From contig JABMCL010001036.1 of the NCBI GenBank assembly GCA_018857735.1, positions 37,501-101,500 of the forward strand: a stretch of DNA of 64,000 nt, in the 5' to 3' direction. The translations under genes and the position numbers were made by a program. The DNA comes from Alviniconcha marisindica. Its lineage: Eukaryota > Mollusca > Gastropoda > Provannidae. The notes below the pieces were generated by a model, which worked only from the letters and a program-made list of their open reading frames with translations, had not been told where the DNA came from and ran no database searches. This document shows, in pieces, positions 32,201 through 47,200 of this stretch; the stretch's first letter is position 1, and the number at the start of each line of letters is the position of its first letter.

Positions 32201-35200
32201 CAGAGTACAGCAGCATCAGACATGAGAAGGAAGTTTGTTCTAGATTATTGGGGGAAGGCAGGCCCTAATGGAAAATGACCAAGCCCTGACCATACTTAAA
32301 ATATTTTTCGATATCTGCCAATCAGAACTAAAATGGAAAGCATGAGGTGGAACGTACACTGACAAACTGCTTGTATGGTTGCAGGGTACCATCAAAGAAA
32401 CAAAATGAAAAGGATTCTTTCTGTGACTGGCAACCAGTGAAGCTCCTGCAAACGGGCAATATCTGGTTTTGTGAAAGACCTGCCTTGGCTGTGTAATTTT
32501 GATTCTTTTCAAAGAGAGATACTGTCACTAAGCAAAGATCTGAAGTTGTCCAGACTCGGAGGGAAATGGACGCATCAGCTGAGCAGAGGCTTTCTGTCAG
32601 GAGGTGGCAGACAGAGTGGAGTTTCCTGATCAGTTGTGTGACTGACATGGTCGATATGTTTCACCAAAGACAAAGAAATGTAGCTGTGAACCCCAAGATA
32701 TTTTTTTGATTTTTTTACATGGCTCTTGAACAAAACATGGTTTCCAAATCTCAAGTGCTTTTTTTTTTATGTGGCTCTAGAACAAAACATAGTTTCCAAC
32801 TCTCAAGTGCTTTTTTTATGCAGCTCTAGAACAAAGCATAGTTTCCAACTCTCAAGTGCTTTTTTTATGCGGCTCTTGAACAAAGCATAGTTTCCAATTC
32901 TCAAGTGCTGAACTTTTTGCCAATGATCCGGGCATATATGAGTGGAACGCTGGGCTCCCTTGTCACTGCAGCATTCACTGGTAGTATGCTGCATCAGTGA
33001 GTCACTTTCACGCTGTGCACAAATATGCCCGGACATGTTTCTGATTGTCTACTGATGATGAACCAACAAAGGGAAACAACTTGCAGAATTTTACCTAGTA
33101 GTCAACTGACTTTTCTTAGGTAACATTTCCTAATCAATTGGAAGGGAGTGGAAATGATGCCTTTGAACAAAGAAACCCATGCACTGGTTCAGACCACAGC
33201 CATTTTCCGACAGAATGGTGATGATGTGTGCTTGGACTATCATTATTTTCATTTTGTGGACACCATGCACCATCATAATGATGTGCCCTATGGTGCCAGT
33301 TATTTAATGGGAACTCAAACGTATGGGTAGAACTTTGATGCGTCCCATTTTAACCTTATTTTGTGTTCACGATCTGTTCAAAGCTGATCAGAGCTGCATG
33401 TAAACACTTTCCGTTTTAAACTTTGTTGGCCATGTTTTAGTTGCTTTGGCAACAGCCAGGTAGCACAAAATGCACACATATGCATATTTCTAGGTTGGTC
33501 TTGAATTCATCTTTCCACTAATACCAAATATATTACAACTGAGTGTTACAAAAGGGCTGTAAAAATTATTTTAAAAGTGTTAATTTGGCTACGTTGTGAG
33601 GCTGTTGGCTGTTTCAGTGAGTGCAGATACGCCAGCCACCTGGGCTATGTTGGCAAGGAGTTAACCTGCAACATGCTGCACCTCCTCCTATGTGACGGAA
33701 CTGTAACAGCCTCAGCTCTGCCACTGTTCAGCTTCAGACTTACAACCAGTGATCCTTCTCCTGACCAAGTCAAGGCATTGCTCAATGCCAGCAATCAAAG
33801 AATGACAGTGAGATGGAGTCAACAACTAAAAGAGTTGAGTGTCAGCAAAAACTGTGCATAGAGCCAAAACAAAACCGTGGGGAACACCAAAACAAAGCTT
33901 CTTTTGTGAAGAGACCCTGACCAATGGCGCTGACAGACTGGTATTTACCACACAGATATGACAAAAATCATTCACAATACAGTGTCAGTGTATATTTTAA
34001 CTGCTTAACTGGGGTTGCTCCTGAAGTGATCTTTCTGACGATACCAAAACAGTATTCTACTGAACATTTATAACCCTTGGTAAAATAAAATAGAGAAGTA
34101 CCCATACTGCTACGCCTGATACTGTTGCGATGTTCAGCGCTGCGTACGGCAATGGGGAAAACCTGGTGCTGTGAAGCACGTCTGGAAATATAAGCATCAG
34201 CAAATACACAGACTAACCTAAACATGTTAATAATAATTACTATAATCTATATGGTAATAACATTTCCGTGAAAAAGAAGACAAACATCTGTGAAGATAGC
34301 AATTTAACATTGTGATACAGGATGATTCTGTTCCCCTTAAATTAGGGTGGGTGAAGCGGGGGTGGGGGGAGTGCAGGGGGTTGGGTGGGTGCAATATTCA
34401 CAAATCACAGAAATGCAGAATCATCATTCATCACAGAAATGCAAAGGTTTTTCTCTCCCCATTTTTTCAGTTTAAATCAGAGAAGTGGGGCGGGGAGAGT
34501 TTGTTCATTTGTTCTTGGATTGAGCACAGAAAAGCACAACGTTTTCTTCTTTTGGTTTTAAATCAGAGAACTAGGTTGGGGGAGGGTTCACTCATTTGTC
34601 TTGTCAACTGCACAGGGTTACCTCAGGACAAATAACATAATAACAATAATATTTATGATGCCCCATCTCATAAGAGCCCTGACGCTTGCAATAGCCTATG
34701 GATACATGCACTTCATCACACACACACACACAAATAAACACATGGGCACACATGCACCCCCGCCCCTAGCCCCTTACGCACACAAACACACCCTAGCCCC
34801 TTACGCACACAAACACACTACAAACACATGCGTTACTGGTGATGGGTTGGTAGAAAAGAGAAAAAAGGGAATCACACGTCAGTATTCAGAAGGTGGGTTT
34901 TCAGGCTGGACTTAAAACAAGAGAGTGAAACGGTATGCTTCACACAGAGAGGAAGAGAGTTCTGGTTCATAGGTCAGACAGATGTAGTGAAAGGATCTCT
35001 GCCCGGGTCATCTTGCCCAACCTTGAACAGGGAAGATCCGAGGGTCCAAATCACACACACAGTCAAGATTTGTCAATACCAGTTCCAAACACGATCCAGC
35101 AAGCACAAGTCACAAGTACAAAGCTGGCTCACAGTTCTGGACACAACTCTGTCAATAGCAGTGGAAGAAGTGGGGTGGGGGGGGGGGGGGGGGAGAAAGA

Positions 35201-38200
35201 GGGCACTGCTGCTTGGAGCAAAAACAAGGAGGGCTAGCAGAAGGGCAGTTGGTTGGTTGGCAAATGTAAGTGTGGGGAGGAGGGCATGGAGGTAGGGGGT
35301 GGGACGAAGTGGGGGTTGGGGGATGGAGCCCACCTATTGTCCGTCACAACGTCCATCACCACTCTTGTACAACTTTGCTGCACAAAACGTTATATACCTA
35401 TATATATATACTAACCTGGCTAGAAAAGGGTTCATTTAAGCCACCTGAGAATCTCTCCGAATGAAATGTCCAGGTCTTCAGACACTGAAGATAAGAATAA
35501 TTCCGGGTTACTTCTGTTATTTAATTTTTCTTCTTCTTCATTCTATTCAAATAAATAAAATGGCAAGTTCAAATCACTGGTAGAACAAAACAGCCTAATG
35601 GCCAACAAAACACTCGCCTGGGAGTAAACATGTATAAGACTATTACCTTTGGATTGTTTGATGTTCGTGTCTCCAAGGAAACCGATGATGCAGGTCTTGG
35701 TGTGTAGGGGACTCCCAGCTCTCCAGCGGCAAACGTCACCACAGAACAGTAGCCGTCCATCGACGACACCACCAACATTCTTCCATCTTTCGACCTGCAA
35801 CAGAGTTGTACAGAATCATTCGGCTGGACACTCCTTCAGATTACCAGCAGCCAGGTAGCTATTAGCGATATGGAGTCGCTCTTAGAACAGTACAATTTTC
35901 CATTCGCTGATCAGCACACAACCTGCAACCCTGTGTGGAGATCCAGTCCAATGTTTTGTTTTATGTCTGTTCACACTGAGATGATATTAGACAAAAGAAA
36001 TAACAAAAACAAAATCTATTATACTAACTTACCCTCAGGACTCTGTACAATCAATTTAACAACAGAAATTATAACATCAGCATTATACAAAATGTCGCTT
36101 ATGTTGTTACAATCTGTGTGGAGAAAAAGTGTGTTGGTTCCAGTCACATACTGGTGTGATGGGAGGTTTGGTGCCACCCAAATCCTCAAGCTTTCCCCTA
36201 CCCCCCACAAAAAACCAACAAGACCACGTCTGGCCAGGAGAACAAAATGCTCACAAAATGCTCACTTCATTCACATTCAAAATGGGAAGGTGTAACACTT
36301 TGTTCAAACTCTACTATGTTTGAAAATATGCCTGTGTAAAGTTCTCTGAAAACAATCATCTTGCTTCCAGAACTGTTGACACTCAAATACAGATAAGCAA
36401 AACAGCAAAACAAAACAAAAAAACAGGAGTATTTTTTTCAGAAAAGGTGAGTATTTTCATTTCTTTTCCGTTTCATTTTGTTCTTGGTGAAAATAATCTG
36501 AAAATAATTTTAACATGGCTTCCAGAAAAAATGGCAAATGCCTGTACTTTGCCACATAAATACAAACCCCGAGACCACACAAAGCACAGTACAGAAACCG
36601 ACACTACAGCAGCAAGATGTTACAAGACTTACACGTGCCACCAAAACCCCCAAACTGGGCATATTCTGAACTGGAAAACAAAAAAATCGCAAAACGTCTT
36701 GAAATATTTATGTTCTTTAAAAAAAATTTTTTACGGCTGATCACAAGCTCACATTTTGTTCCTGTCTTTGTTCCATAAACAACTACGGACACATGACACC
36801 TGAAAATATTCATCACCCTCATCACTATCCCGATCCCAGCATCCTCATTTACTGACAAATAGTGACATGCACAATTTATGTACAAATCCAAACAACAGCT
36901 ACAAACCAGGAAAGGTCGCTGAGTGTGTGGTAGTGGATGTTGGAGAGAAAGACCAGGGGCAACGTCTGCTGAGAATCATACAGCACCACCGAGTCTTCGG
37001 TTGCCACAGCAAACACCACACGGTACGGCAAACTATAAAAATAATTTTTTAAAAATTCACATAAATCCAAGTCAAGAATGATAAGACATTATAATAATAA
37101 GAGATCACTTTTATATAGCGCTATTTTCTGGTCTACACAAACTCACGGCATTTACAACATTCTCCATCATTTTTAACCTTAAATGAGAAAGAAAAAAAGT
37201 CAAAGGTAATTATTATGTTCAAGAAAGTAATACGTGTATGACAGCTAACAATATCTAAATACACAAGAAAAATAATGTACATGTGTTGTATGAGAAGCAG
37301 CAATATCAAGAAAGAAAATAGTCTCATTATTACCTACCCATAATTCCACCCTTCACAGCATTTATGTTGTATGAAAATACTAAACAGACCAGTACTTTAT
37401 TTTTTTATTTTTTTAAAGCATGACAGAAATTTAAGGCACCACCCAACTAAGTTCAGTTGCAAAAGCTTCAGCAGATCTAAACAGGTATTATCTTCAACAA
37501 TCCTAAACAAGGCAATTCGAATCCCCCCCCCCCCCCCCCCCCCCCAACACATACACACTTTGTTTTGAGACGTACAAAAAGGTTTTTGCAAAGCAGCAGA
37601 AAGAACAATACAAACTTGAACACAGTCGAGTATTTGCTCCATTCCCGTGCATGCTCGTTCGCAGGCCCTGCACAACAGATCAAGGGAGAAAAAACACACA
37701 TAATGTAATGTAAAAGAGTATTTATAAGAGTCTTACAGCTAATGCAAACCCAAAGCGCACGACACAAAAACAATAGTCAACAAAATGTATACACAACCTT
37801 GAACAAAATGAACCTTACTATTTCATTCACAGATAAGGCACTACCAATTATGAAGTGCAGGGAACAAATTTCAGAAAAAAAAGAAAAAAGTATTGTCCTG
37901 TACATAATCTAAACAATTAAAGACCCCAATCAACTGTTGCACAGATTGGTGCCCCCCCTATTTATAGTACCCACAGACAAGATTTTTCGCTTGATAAATA
38001 CTTCAATTGTTATTATTTATAGTCTCTACACACAAGATTTTGCACTTTATAAATACTTCAGTTATTATTATTTATTGTTTATAATTCCTGTACTCACCAG
38101 TTGCGTTCATTTTAGGAACCTGCCTCAGCTCAAACAGACAGGGACACACTCGCACTGCCACGGAGGGTTTGTTAACGCTGGGGAGGTATGCAGCTGGTCT

Positions 38201-41200
38201 GAAATCAGAGCAAAACTGGACTGACGATGATGGACATGGCACAGCACAGTAGTTCAAAATGCAACAGTCACTCATGGCACTGTTGGACTTCGTGGTGGGT
38301 GGGTGGAATGGGGTGTGGTGTGTGTGGTGGGGGTCGCGAAAGCAGAGACCAGAAAAATTTGGAAGGATCTGATTCAGACAGCGCTCAGCATATTATCCCC
38401 CACCTCAAAACCCAAGCGATGGTCAAACAAGTGTCAACCGTACCTGCCCAGTGTCTTCTTTCTCAGTTGTCTGCTTCAACAGTGCAAGACATTCAAAGAA
38501 ATGAAGCACGCACACAAATCTGGTTCCCTTAGCTTACCTTTGTCAGAGGAAAAAATAGCTAGTAATGTAACCCGAAGAGGTTCAGAATAGTGAAAATACA
38601 GCAACCAATCCATGACCCAAACTACATGTCTCTGAAAAACTGAATATTACAGTGCCATTCCACACATTCAACCCCCCCCCCCACCCCCCCCCAATTTGAA
38701 TGCCTGCAACCTGCTATCTAAACACCTCACCAACAAAGCCTAAAATCGTTCTTCAAAACAGCCCAACACAAAACCACCAAATGTAAAACCAACTGTTTTT
38801 CAAAACAGCCCAACGCAAAAACCAAGTGTTTTTCAAAATAGCCTAATGCAACATCTGAAACAGAACAAGGCCCAGAGCGCTCGTGCAGAAGAAACACGCC
38901 CAGAAGTTAATCATGTGTTCGAAAGACGTCACAAAAAACACAACAACGAAGACCCAAGTCGCCTATGGTAACTCTCACCTGGCAAAAAACATTCTGGTGG
39001 AGTTTACGTACCTTGTATTCACACACATGCCAGGTGAGAGTTACTGTAGGCCAGCTGTAGTTCTTCAAAAGAGCCCAATGCAAAAACCAATCATCCTCAC
39101 TCTTTGAAAGCTCCACGGGCAAAGACGAAGGTAGCGTTAGTCTGCCCCTTGCTGGTCTCCATTAGCCCGGCCGGGGTGATTAGCAGTTGTCCATCTGGAG
39201 AGAAGGCCAGTCGGCGGAAGAATGACCGCAAGGTGTCGTCATGAAAGATGCGCATGGCCAAGCCTTCAGATGCGCTGGATGAAGCATGGCGTGGGACGAT
39301 CTTGGATACGGTGTGGGTACAGTGCTTGGAGGACAGGTTGTAGATGCGGCAGGACCTGGCAAGACACCACGAAGGATGCAGAGTTCTGGATATACATACT
39401 TTGTTATGCATATATCTGCAATATACATGAATGTATGTATATCTGCACATAGCTGCTGCTTCCAGCAAGTTTCCCTGACCATTTCCTCTAAAAGTAAAAA
39501 CCTGCTCCCCGAGCTAAATGCGCTTAGTACAGAAGCCGCCTGCAGCAAAATATACCCTCAGTGTTGCAGGTCTGCTTAATTACACCTAGTTTTTCTCTGC
39601 TTATTTGCACAGTTTCTGAGTTCTAAGTGTCCCCCCACCCCACCCCTGCTACCCTAAGAACCCTAGAGACAAAACCCTCCTAACTTCACCTGTCTTTGAT
39701 TTCAAAATCTTTGTTGTTTGGTTTTCAAAGTTGGAAGTCTGAAAATTCCATCACCAGAAAAAGAGTGTAGTTGACAAGGGAGAAATCTGAAAATTCCATC
39801 ACCAGAAAATGAGTTGTTGTTACGGGACACAGGTGTGCAGACGGTCAAGAGACATTGTGGACCAGTACTGGTGGTACGATTAAAGAGTCTCATGTTGGGG
39901 GGGCTTCACAAGCGGCCCCTTGTGGAGGTGTTGCTAGCATTTCGGCTACAGAGGTGGTACACCAGTGACTGAGCTAGGCATTTTTCAAACTGGTGTGACA
40001 CCTGTAAGGTGGTGAGAGGGGTTCCCAAAAACCGGTAAGCCAACCACTGCAACTGGTCAGAAAGTCTACACGGTTGTCTATACTACTACTAAAGCTCTAC
40101 TGGCAAACACCTTGCTCCCTTCCCTGTCAAGAACACAGACACATACATACATTCACATTCTATATCTCTGTATTTATTCCCCCTTTTTTTTTTGTTGAGA
40201 ACCAGTCACATTCTCTATGCCTGCATTTATTTTGTTTCTTTTTGAGAACCAGTTAAACAACAAAACAACTGACAGCTGATTTCTTAACTGGTATACGCTG
40301 ATATTAAGCAGCAAAATACCGCAAATGATTGGATAATGTGAACCCTGCGTAACGAACGCTACACACTTGAGGCTGAGGCCAAGACTGCGTGCACAGCACC
40401 TGCGTGTCGAACATGCTCCACCCTCACCTGTCTGAGCTGAGCGTAGCAATGTACTCCCTCAGCGGGTCCCAGGCGACGCCCTGCACGAAGCCCTTGTGCC
40501 CGTTGAACAACGCTAGCTTGACATCTGCACACAAACACGGGGACGGTCAACACCCTTCTGATCTGACGGTGCTGCTGCACTGCCGCGCACAGTCAAACCT
40601 GCCTGAAGAAACCACCTTAGGGCCCAGCGAACACTGGTCAGCTTACGCAGCTCAGGCAGGTCAATGGAAAACACACTTGGTGCTCTTATTGCTCAGGCAT
40701 CCCCCTGGTCAGGCTGGACAGGTAGTTAGTGCATAGAGGTGGCAACCCAGCTAGGTTTGACTGTACAATAACAGGCTACATGTAGAAGGGGGGGGGGGGG
40801 GGGGGTAAAGAGGAGAAAAAAGGAGCAGTATCATAAAAACAGGGTGGGAAAAAACCAACACCTGTTCCCCCCCCCCCCCCCCACCCCACCAAAAACACAC
40901 ACAACAAAAACAAACACCCCCTCCGACCCCCCCAAAACATACACATAAACATATACACACACACACACACACAAACGATTTGGGCACCAAGGGCTTGCTT
41001 ACTGAAACTGCAGCCACCATCCATTAGCAAGCATTTCTTCTCTTTTTTTTCTCTTTTTTTTTCAATTGCTGAAAATGTGCATTGTTGATTAATCAGTCAA
41101 ATCGTCAAATGAGCCACGCCTGTCCAAACGTATGCAGCCTACCTGTCGCCTTCCACTGGCTGAGGGCATGTGTGACCCAGCCACTACTGTGCCCTGGCAA

Positions 41201-44200
41201 AGCTCATTACAAGCACTGTTACAACACAACTCCATTCCTGCATTCTACTGTTGCCTGCTCGGCTCGGCTCCGCAGGGAAACTATGCTACACGTTCGCCAC
41301 AGCTCTGATTACACACACAGCATCATATCAAAACTCCTACATGCCTACTCCTCTCACAAGGAATGAGACAGTGCTTCCAAAATGACAGTCAACACAAGGT
41401 GTCTGTGGGGAAATGCTTTGCGTGTGTTCTGATTCAAACTGGAGTGTTACAGCATGCAATCATAACTCAGCACTTTGCACGAAAATATTGATTTTTTTCT
41501 TCTTCTTCTGCTCTTCCCCTCCCCCTTCCTCCCCCCCCCCCCCCCCCCCCCCCCCCCTCCCCCACCCCATCATCCTTTGTCAGCAAGTGTTCACAGCTAA
41601 GACAAGACACCGTACAGTGCGGCATGCCAGCATGCAGTATCACTTACCAAAGTGGTCTTCAGTGGCTCCAGGCAGCCAGAGTGGGGAGTTTTAATTACTC
41701 CACTGTGGGGGGTTCGCGGACTGCTGCTATCTGTCTGCCTCAGTTGGGTAGTGTTAGACATGTTTGGCTTTTGAGCCAACTCACACTGTAAAATTAACCT
41801 ACAATGGAACCCCCTTAGGACAAAGTGTCTGGAATGTCCTTACACATTTGTTGTCGTCGTTGTTGTTTTCCATTTTTTTTTTTTAAACCTGCCTTGCAAG
41901 TTCAAAGAACTGATCATTACCAGGAAGGTGAAAACATCTGGGGTTTTTGTCTTCTGTTTTTTTTCTTTTCTTCTTTTTCTTTCATCCGTTAAGTTAAAGG
42001 AGCTAGCCTTCTCAAAGCATGTTTTCTCCATCAGGTCAAGCAGACCAAGAACAAAGAAAGTCGGGCATGTGCTTGTTTGAAAATGCTCTGCTGATTTTCC
42101 ATAAAATACTCTCTTTAAAAATAAAAAGCTTTACGTTTTTTCCCCCTCTCCAACTGGGCTGACTTATTCGTTATACCACAAAGCCATTGAAGTTACCACC
42201 TGTGCTGGGTGGCAAAACATCATGCAAGTCAGGTTTTTGAGCAAATCAAGACAACAAACATTTTCTACACTTAATATGAAATCAATGGGGCATTTTAAAA
42301 CAAAATGCCTTTTTTTAAATTTTTAGAGTTTTCAATTTGATCTGTTCCTCCTGATGGATGCATCACGTTTTGAAGAGGACAGTTCCTTTAAGGGGAGTTT
42401 CATCTTAAGTGGGTTCCACTGTACTTGGAGAATGGGGACTAAGGCTAACAGTCTAAATACAACTGGCAACCTGGCCATTCTTATGATCCAGGACAGTCAG
42501 GACAAACTGTTAATTGAAAGAAGTGCATAAACAAAATAATCTGTCCCGACAAACACATTCACATATATATGACCGAACAGTTCTCAAAGTCACTTGCATT
42601 TTTGTTTGTTTTCACCAGTATACTGGTTTGGCAGCATCTAAAAACAGGGATGCAACTGTCTGGTATAATGATATTTATGTGTGTATGTTTCTATCCATTA
42701 AAAACCAAAACTAGGGGAGAGAAAAAAAAGAAACGAAAAAAAATCATTTATAATGGTCAGGTGCACTTGACTTAGTATCCTTAACAGAAACCCCACAGGA
42801 GATTACTGGTGAAGAAGACTAGCACTGTGCTGTTACACACTCAGACTTTAAGACAGAATGGTAATCTTTCAAACCTATTTATGTATTTTTATTTTTAAAC
42901 CATGCAATAAACCATGCAGTTAGGTTCCTTTAAATAACTGGCTGGTCTGGGCAAGTTTGATCAAACGGTGCATATATATACATATACACATATATATCTG
43001 GGTGCACATCAACTTGTTCACTGCTAATTCCACCTCAGGTCTGTTCAAAATGCACACAGCTTCTCTCCTCCTTGGCCTACCTGGAGTGCAAGACCAAAGC
43101 TCCCTCCACCTGTGCAAAAACCACCTAGCAGCTCTCCAATTCCAGTATCAGAATGCTGGAATTACATGAACCTGTCTGAAGTTTCTCCTATAATACTGTC
43201 TTTATTCCTCAGTGTACTTTTCAGCAAGTGGCTGTGTGACTGTGCAGTTTTCTGCTACATATCAAAGTGTAAAGCATTGCAAGTGTTTTGACACCTGAAG
43301 TGCTTTTTCTCTTTACACTCTCTGTGACTGCATGAAGATGGTAAATAAAAGAAGTTTCCCAAGGAAGCACAGCTATGATACAGATGCAGGGTGATGGTTA
43401 TCTTTTAGAACAGGGTGATGGTTACCTTTTAGACACTTTCAAAGTTACCAGCTGACAGGATGGACAATTCAGGCCAGACAATTCCAGGTGGGTTTTTTCC
43501 CCCATTAACCCCATAAAAAAACATCCCCCCCCCCCCCCCCCCCAATCTTGCAACCTCTTTCTTGGTCTTCTGCTGATCGTTTGAAACATTGCTTTAAGAC
43601 ACTTTCAATGTTACCAGCAAACAGGATGGACAGTTCAGGCCAGACAAAAATTCCACAGGTTTTTCCCCCCATTAACCCCATAAAAATAAAAAATAAATCC
43701 CCCAACCTCTTTCTTGATCTCCTGCTGATCGTTTGAAACATTGCTTTATGCCCCCCTTAGCACTGGCATAACCCTAGGGGGTTTATTGGGCTCAAAGCAT
43801 CAACTATCTCAATTATGCTACCCCCCCCCCCCCCCCCAAACCAAAACTGACTGAGAGTGCGAGTCACACCACACCTACCAAGCAAAACACTGACATCACA
43901 GATATTTTGAGATCAGATGCAGAACAGATCAGGACAATTTTGTGGGTGTTTTTTTGGTCCCCCCCATCCTATCGCCCTGATATAACCGTACCAGCTGAAT
44001 GGGCGTAAAACATCAACTTACTTACCCCCCCACCACCCTGCTTATGAAGCATCCACTACACACCCTGCAAAGAAAGTGTAAGCTATCACTGGGCTCCTTC
44101 TTATGTGTACTGTTGCCGGTCCAAAACACGCAGCACCACACTCTCACTCAATGAACTTCTTCCACACTCTAAAGTGCCCGTAGACATATCAGCAAAAACC

Positions 44201-47200
44201 GTCAATTACTTCAAACAAACCGATGACAAGATGAACAAACACCCATTCAGCTCCGATTTGAAACGGGGCAAAATAAGTGTTTTGTTTTTAGAATTCTGTT
44301 GCCTTCAAAACTGATGAAGGTCACCAAAACCAGCGCAAACACAAGATCTAAACAAGCTGCAGAAGCAGGAAACGTTTTAATTACCCGTTTTGCACATATA
44401 TGCATTACAGTTGTTTCATTAACCTTCTCATTGCCACAGGCGACAATCGTCAACACAGAGAAGGCTTCCGCTGGTGACAACTGTTGCCCGCTTGTCAGAC
44501 TGCTGCCAGTGATGACTGTCAGCATGAGACAGTGAGTGGACCAGCGAACACCATTCTGTGCTAAAGTAAAGTAAAAAAAACAAAAAACTCCGAGGGTGGA
44601 TGGGACGCCATCAAGAAACATGCTTGTATGTCAATCTTTACCGTTTTCCTACTTCTCAATATTTCTGGACCATGTTAAAGTAAAAGTCCAAGGTTTTTAA
44701 GTATGCAAAATGACCATCGAAATGATTGACAAACGAGTCACTAGTTTCAGATTTAATGAAATAAAAAATTTAAAAAATGTTTAATTGGGGTTTTAATCAA
44801 TTTTATTTTCTGTAGGCTGGCCGAGACTACAGTCTCAGGTTCTCCATCAGTCACATGACTTTCCTGGAAGTGGCTCAGTCTGGGGAGTCAGTGCGGTTGC
44901 CATCTTAGATTCTTCAGTAAACTGTGTATGCATGCGGTCGACAAAAAAAGTTAACTATGCCGGCCTACTGTGTTGCCACGAACTGTAACAATTCGCAGAC
45001 GACCCCAGGTATAACAATGCTCGAGCTCCCGCGCAATCGACCCGCAGTGAGGCGAAAGTTAATTAAATTTATACAATTCAAACAAGCTGACTTTCTTGCT
45101 GTACCGCATCACGCCCATTTGTGTAGCGAGTACTTCAGTGAGTGCGATTTCGCAAACCCCATGGAATACTGCATGGGGTTTGCTTCGAAGCTGACACAAT
45201 GTTCCTGTACTCTTTCAAAATCCTGCCTGACAGGCTCAAACTGATATGGCTGTATCCTTGTGGGTCTCTCGGGCAAAGTATCAGTTTCGTCTTCAGAGCT
45301 CGAGTTGGCTATTTTGCAGTGACTCCCCAGAGTGACGTAGTAGGCATATGGTCATGTGATTTGGGCATCATGGTGACGCTTTCGGTACGACAGAAAATGC
45401 CTTTTTCGTGCATTTATAACCCTCAGATCACAGTTTCACCTACATCATCGTTCTCAGCGAGCTTTAACAGAAATTGCGTCAAAAATCACCCCTAACCTTG
45501 GACTTGTCCTTTAATACTGTTTTTGATGCCACAAAACTGGAACTTTAAACTGTGGTCTTATGCATCAATTTTTAATGTTTCCCTTCTTCTCAATACTTCT
45601 GGACCTTTTGAATACTGTTTTAGATGCAGTGTGAGTGGAAATTTCAGTTGTGGAAAGACCACACAGAAATGTGAGTCGAAGTCTTTAGCAATAGCATGTG
45701 TTACAATATTTATATGCAAAATGATTAAGATAGTGGAGGCAAGTGCCAGGTTCAAGACAGCGATCTCTGCAGGACTCTGGAGGCAATGGCAGTAACAAAA
45801 ATCAAACAATCAATCAAAGAAATTTATGTTTCAACTTCTGGGCAACATTGCAGCTTTGAAATCCAACTGAACTCACCAAAAGTGCTATGAAAATGTAAAA
45901 ATTAATAATGCAAGCTGTCAACATGCAAAATCTAGAAGATTTGACAAAAACAGTCGCTGAGAAAAAGCTCCCTGACCCTTTTGCCAAACAAAATTGTGAA
46001 TTATCTTCGCCAAAGACAAAGCAAAGCTATGGAAATGATTCTGTGCAAAAACATACGTAGTGTCCATGTGTTGAGCAACCATACAAAGTCTGAATCAGGT
46101 TTGATAAGCATGAGAAAATACAACCTTAGTTTTGCTTCCTATGGGCCAAGTGACCCGGAGGGCTGGACAAGCCTCAAGCCTAAGGTCACCCAATGTGGTT
46201 AACAAAAAAGTATACAGCAAAGTGATCATCATCATGCAAAGTCTGAAAGATCTCAAACTGTTTCCGAGTAAAAGCCTATGGTACAATGTTTGCCAGTGCC
46301 ACAGACAGCTGCACACACTCTTTGTTACACACCAATGTGCTTTTTAGGTGAGTCTAAAACTGTGAAATGACAGATCTGAACATGACACAAAGGCCACGCT
46401 GTCAGTTGCAGTAGCTGTCTGCAAGTAACCCATACCCGTTGCTGAGAAGCGACTGGAATTTTCTGAATTCGGACAGTGGCTGAAGAGTCCTATATGGCCC
46501 TCACCGTACAGCTGTGAAGCCCTGTTCTGTGGCCAGCAACATGCACGTCTTCCATCAGATCCAACACTGCAAACAGCAGCTGCTGCCCATTATTCACCAA
46601 CGAGAGACTGAGCGTCACTGCCAGAACTTCAGTAAGATACAGTAGTCACCACTTAAGAGGACATCTTGGGCGTTGGATGGGGGAAAGGCAAGCATACTCT
46701 TATCCAGAGCTGGAGTTTGGTGAGAGTGTACATGACCTGTGCACCTCAGCGGGCATGACCTGAGCACCTGTCAACTGTAAGTACCTTACATTTACCATTA
46801 CTCGAGCCAGGGAGAGAAAGAAGAAGAAAAAAGTTGAAAAAGAGCAGCAGAAAAAAGATAGAAAGGATGAGTTCCCTTCTGAGGCTTTTAAGATCACAAT
46901 CTTTCGAAATGAAACTGCAGCAATTTTTTTTGGGGGGGGGGGGGGGAGATAAGACTGATTTCTGAAAGCGTGTCAGTACTGCTGTTACATAAACTAATTG
47001 CTGCGCTTACTTTACGACCGCAGATGACAGTGAATGTGAGGACAGCAGCGACGCACCACTTACTATTGGTCTGATATAAAAGAAATTTTAACAAGAGAGA
47101 GGCGCCTTCATGTATGTGTCCACTGGGCATGTCGTTTTCTAGCAGTAGCAGGGACTGGGCTGCTGTCCAAGGCTCTGTCTCAAGAGAGCAGCAACAACAA

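Noticed and set aside
33148..33861. Two plus-strand ORFs (60 and 94 codons) in intron 10 of copy A
   Set aside because: They look non-repetitive but show no known motif and no splice signals I could support.
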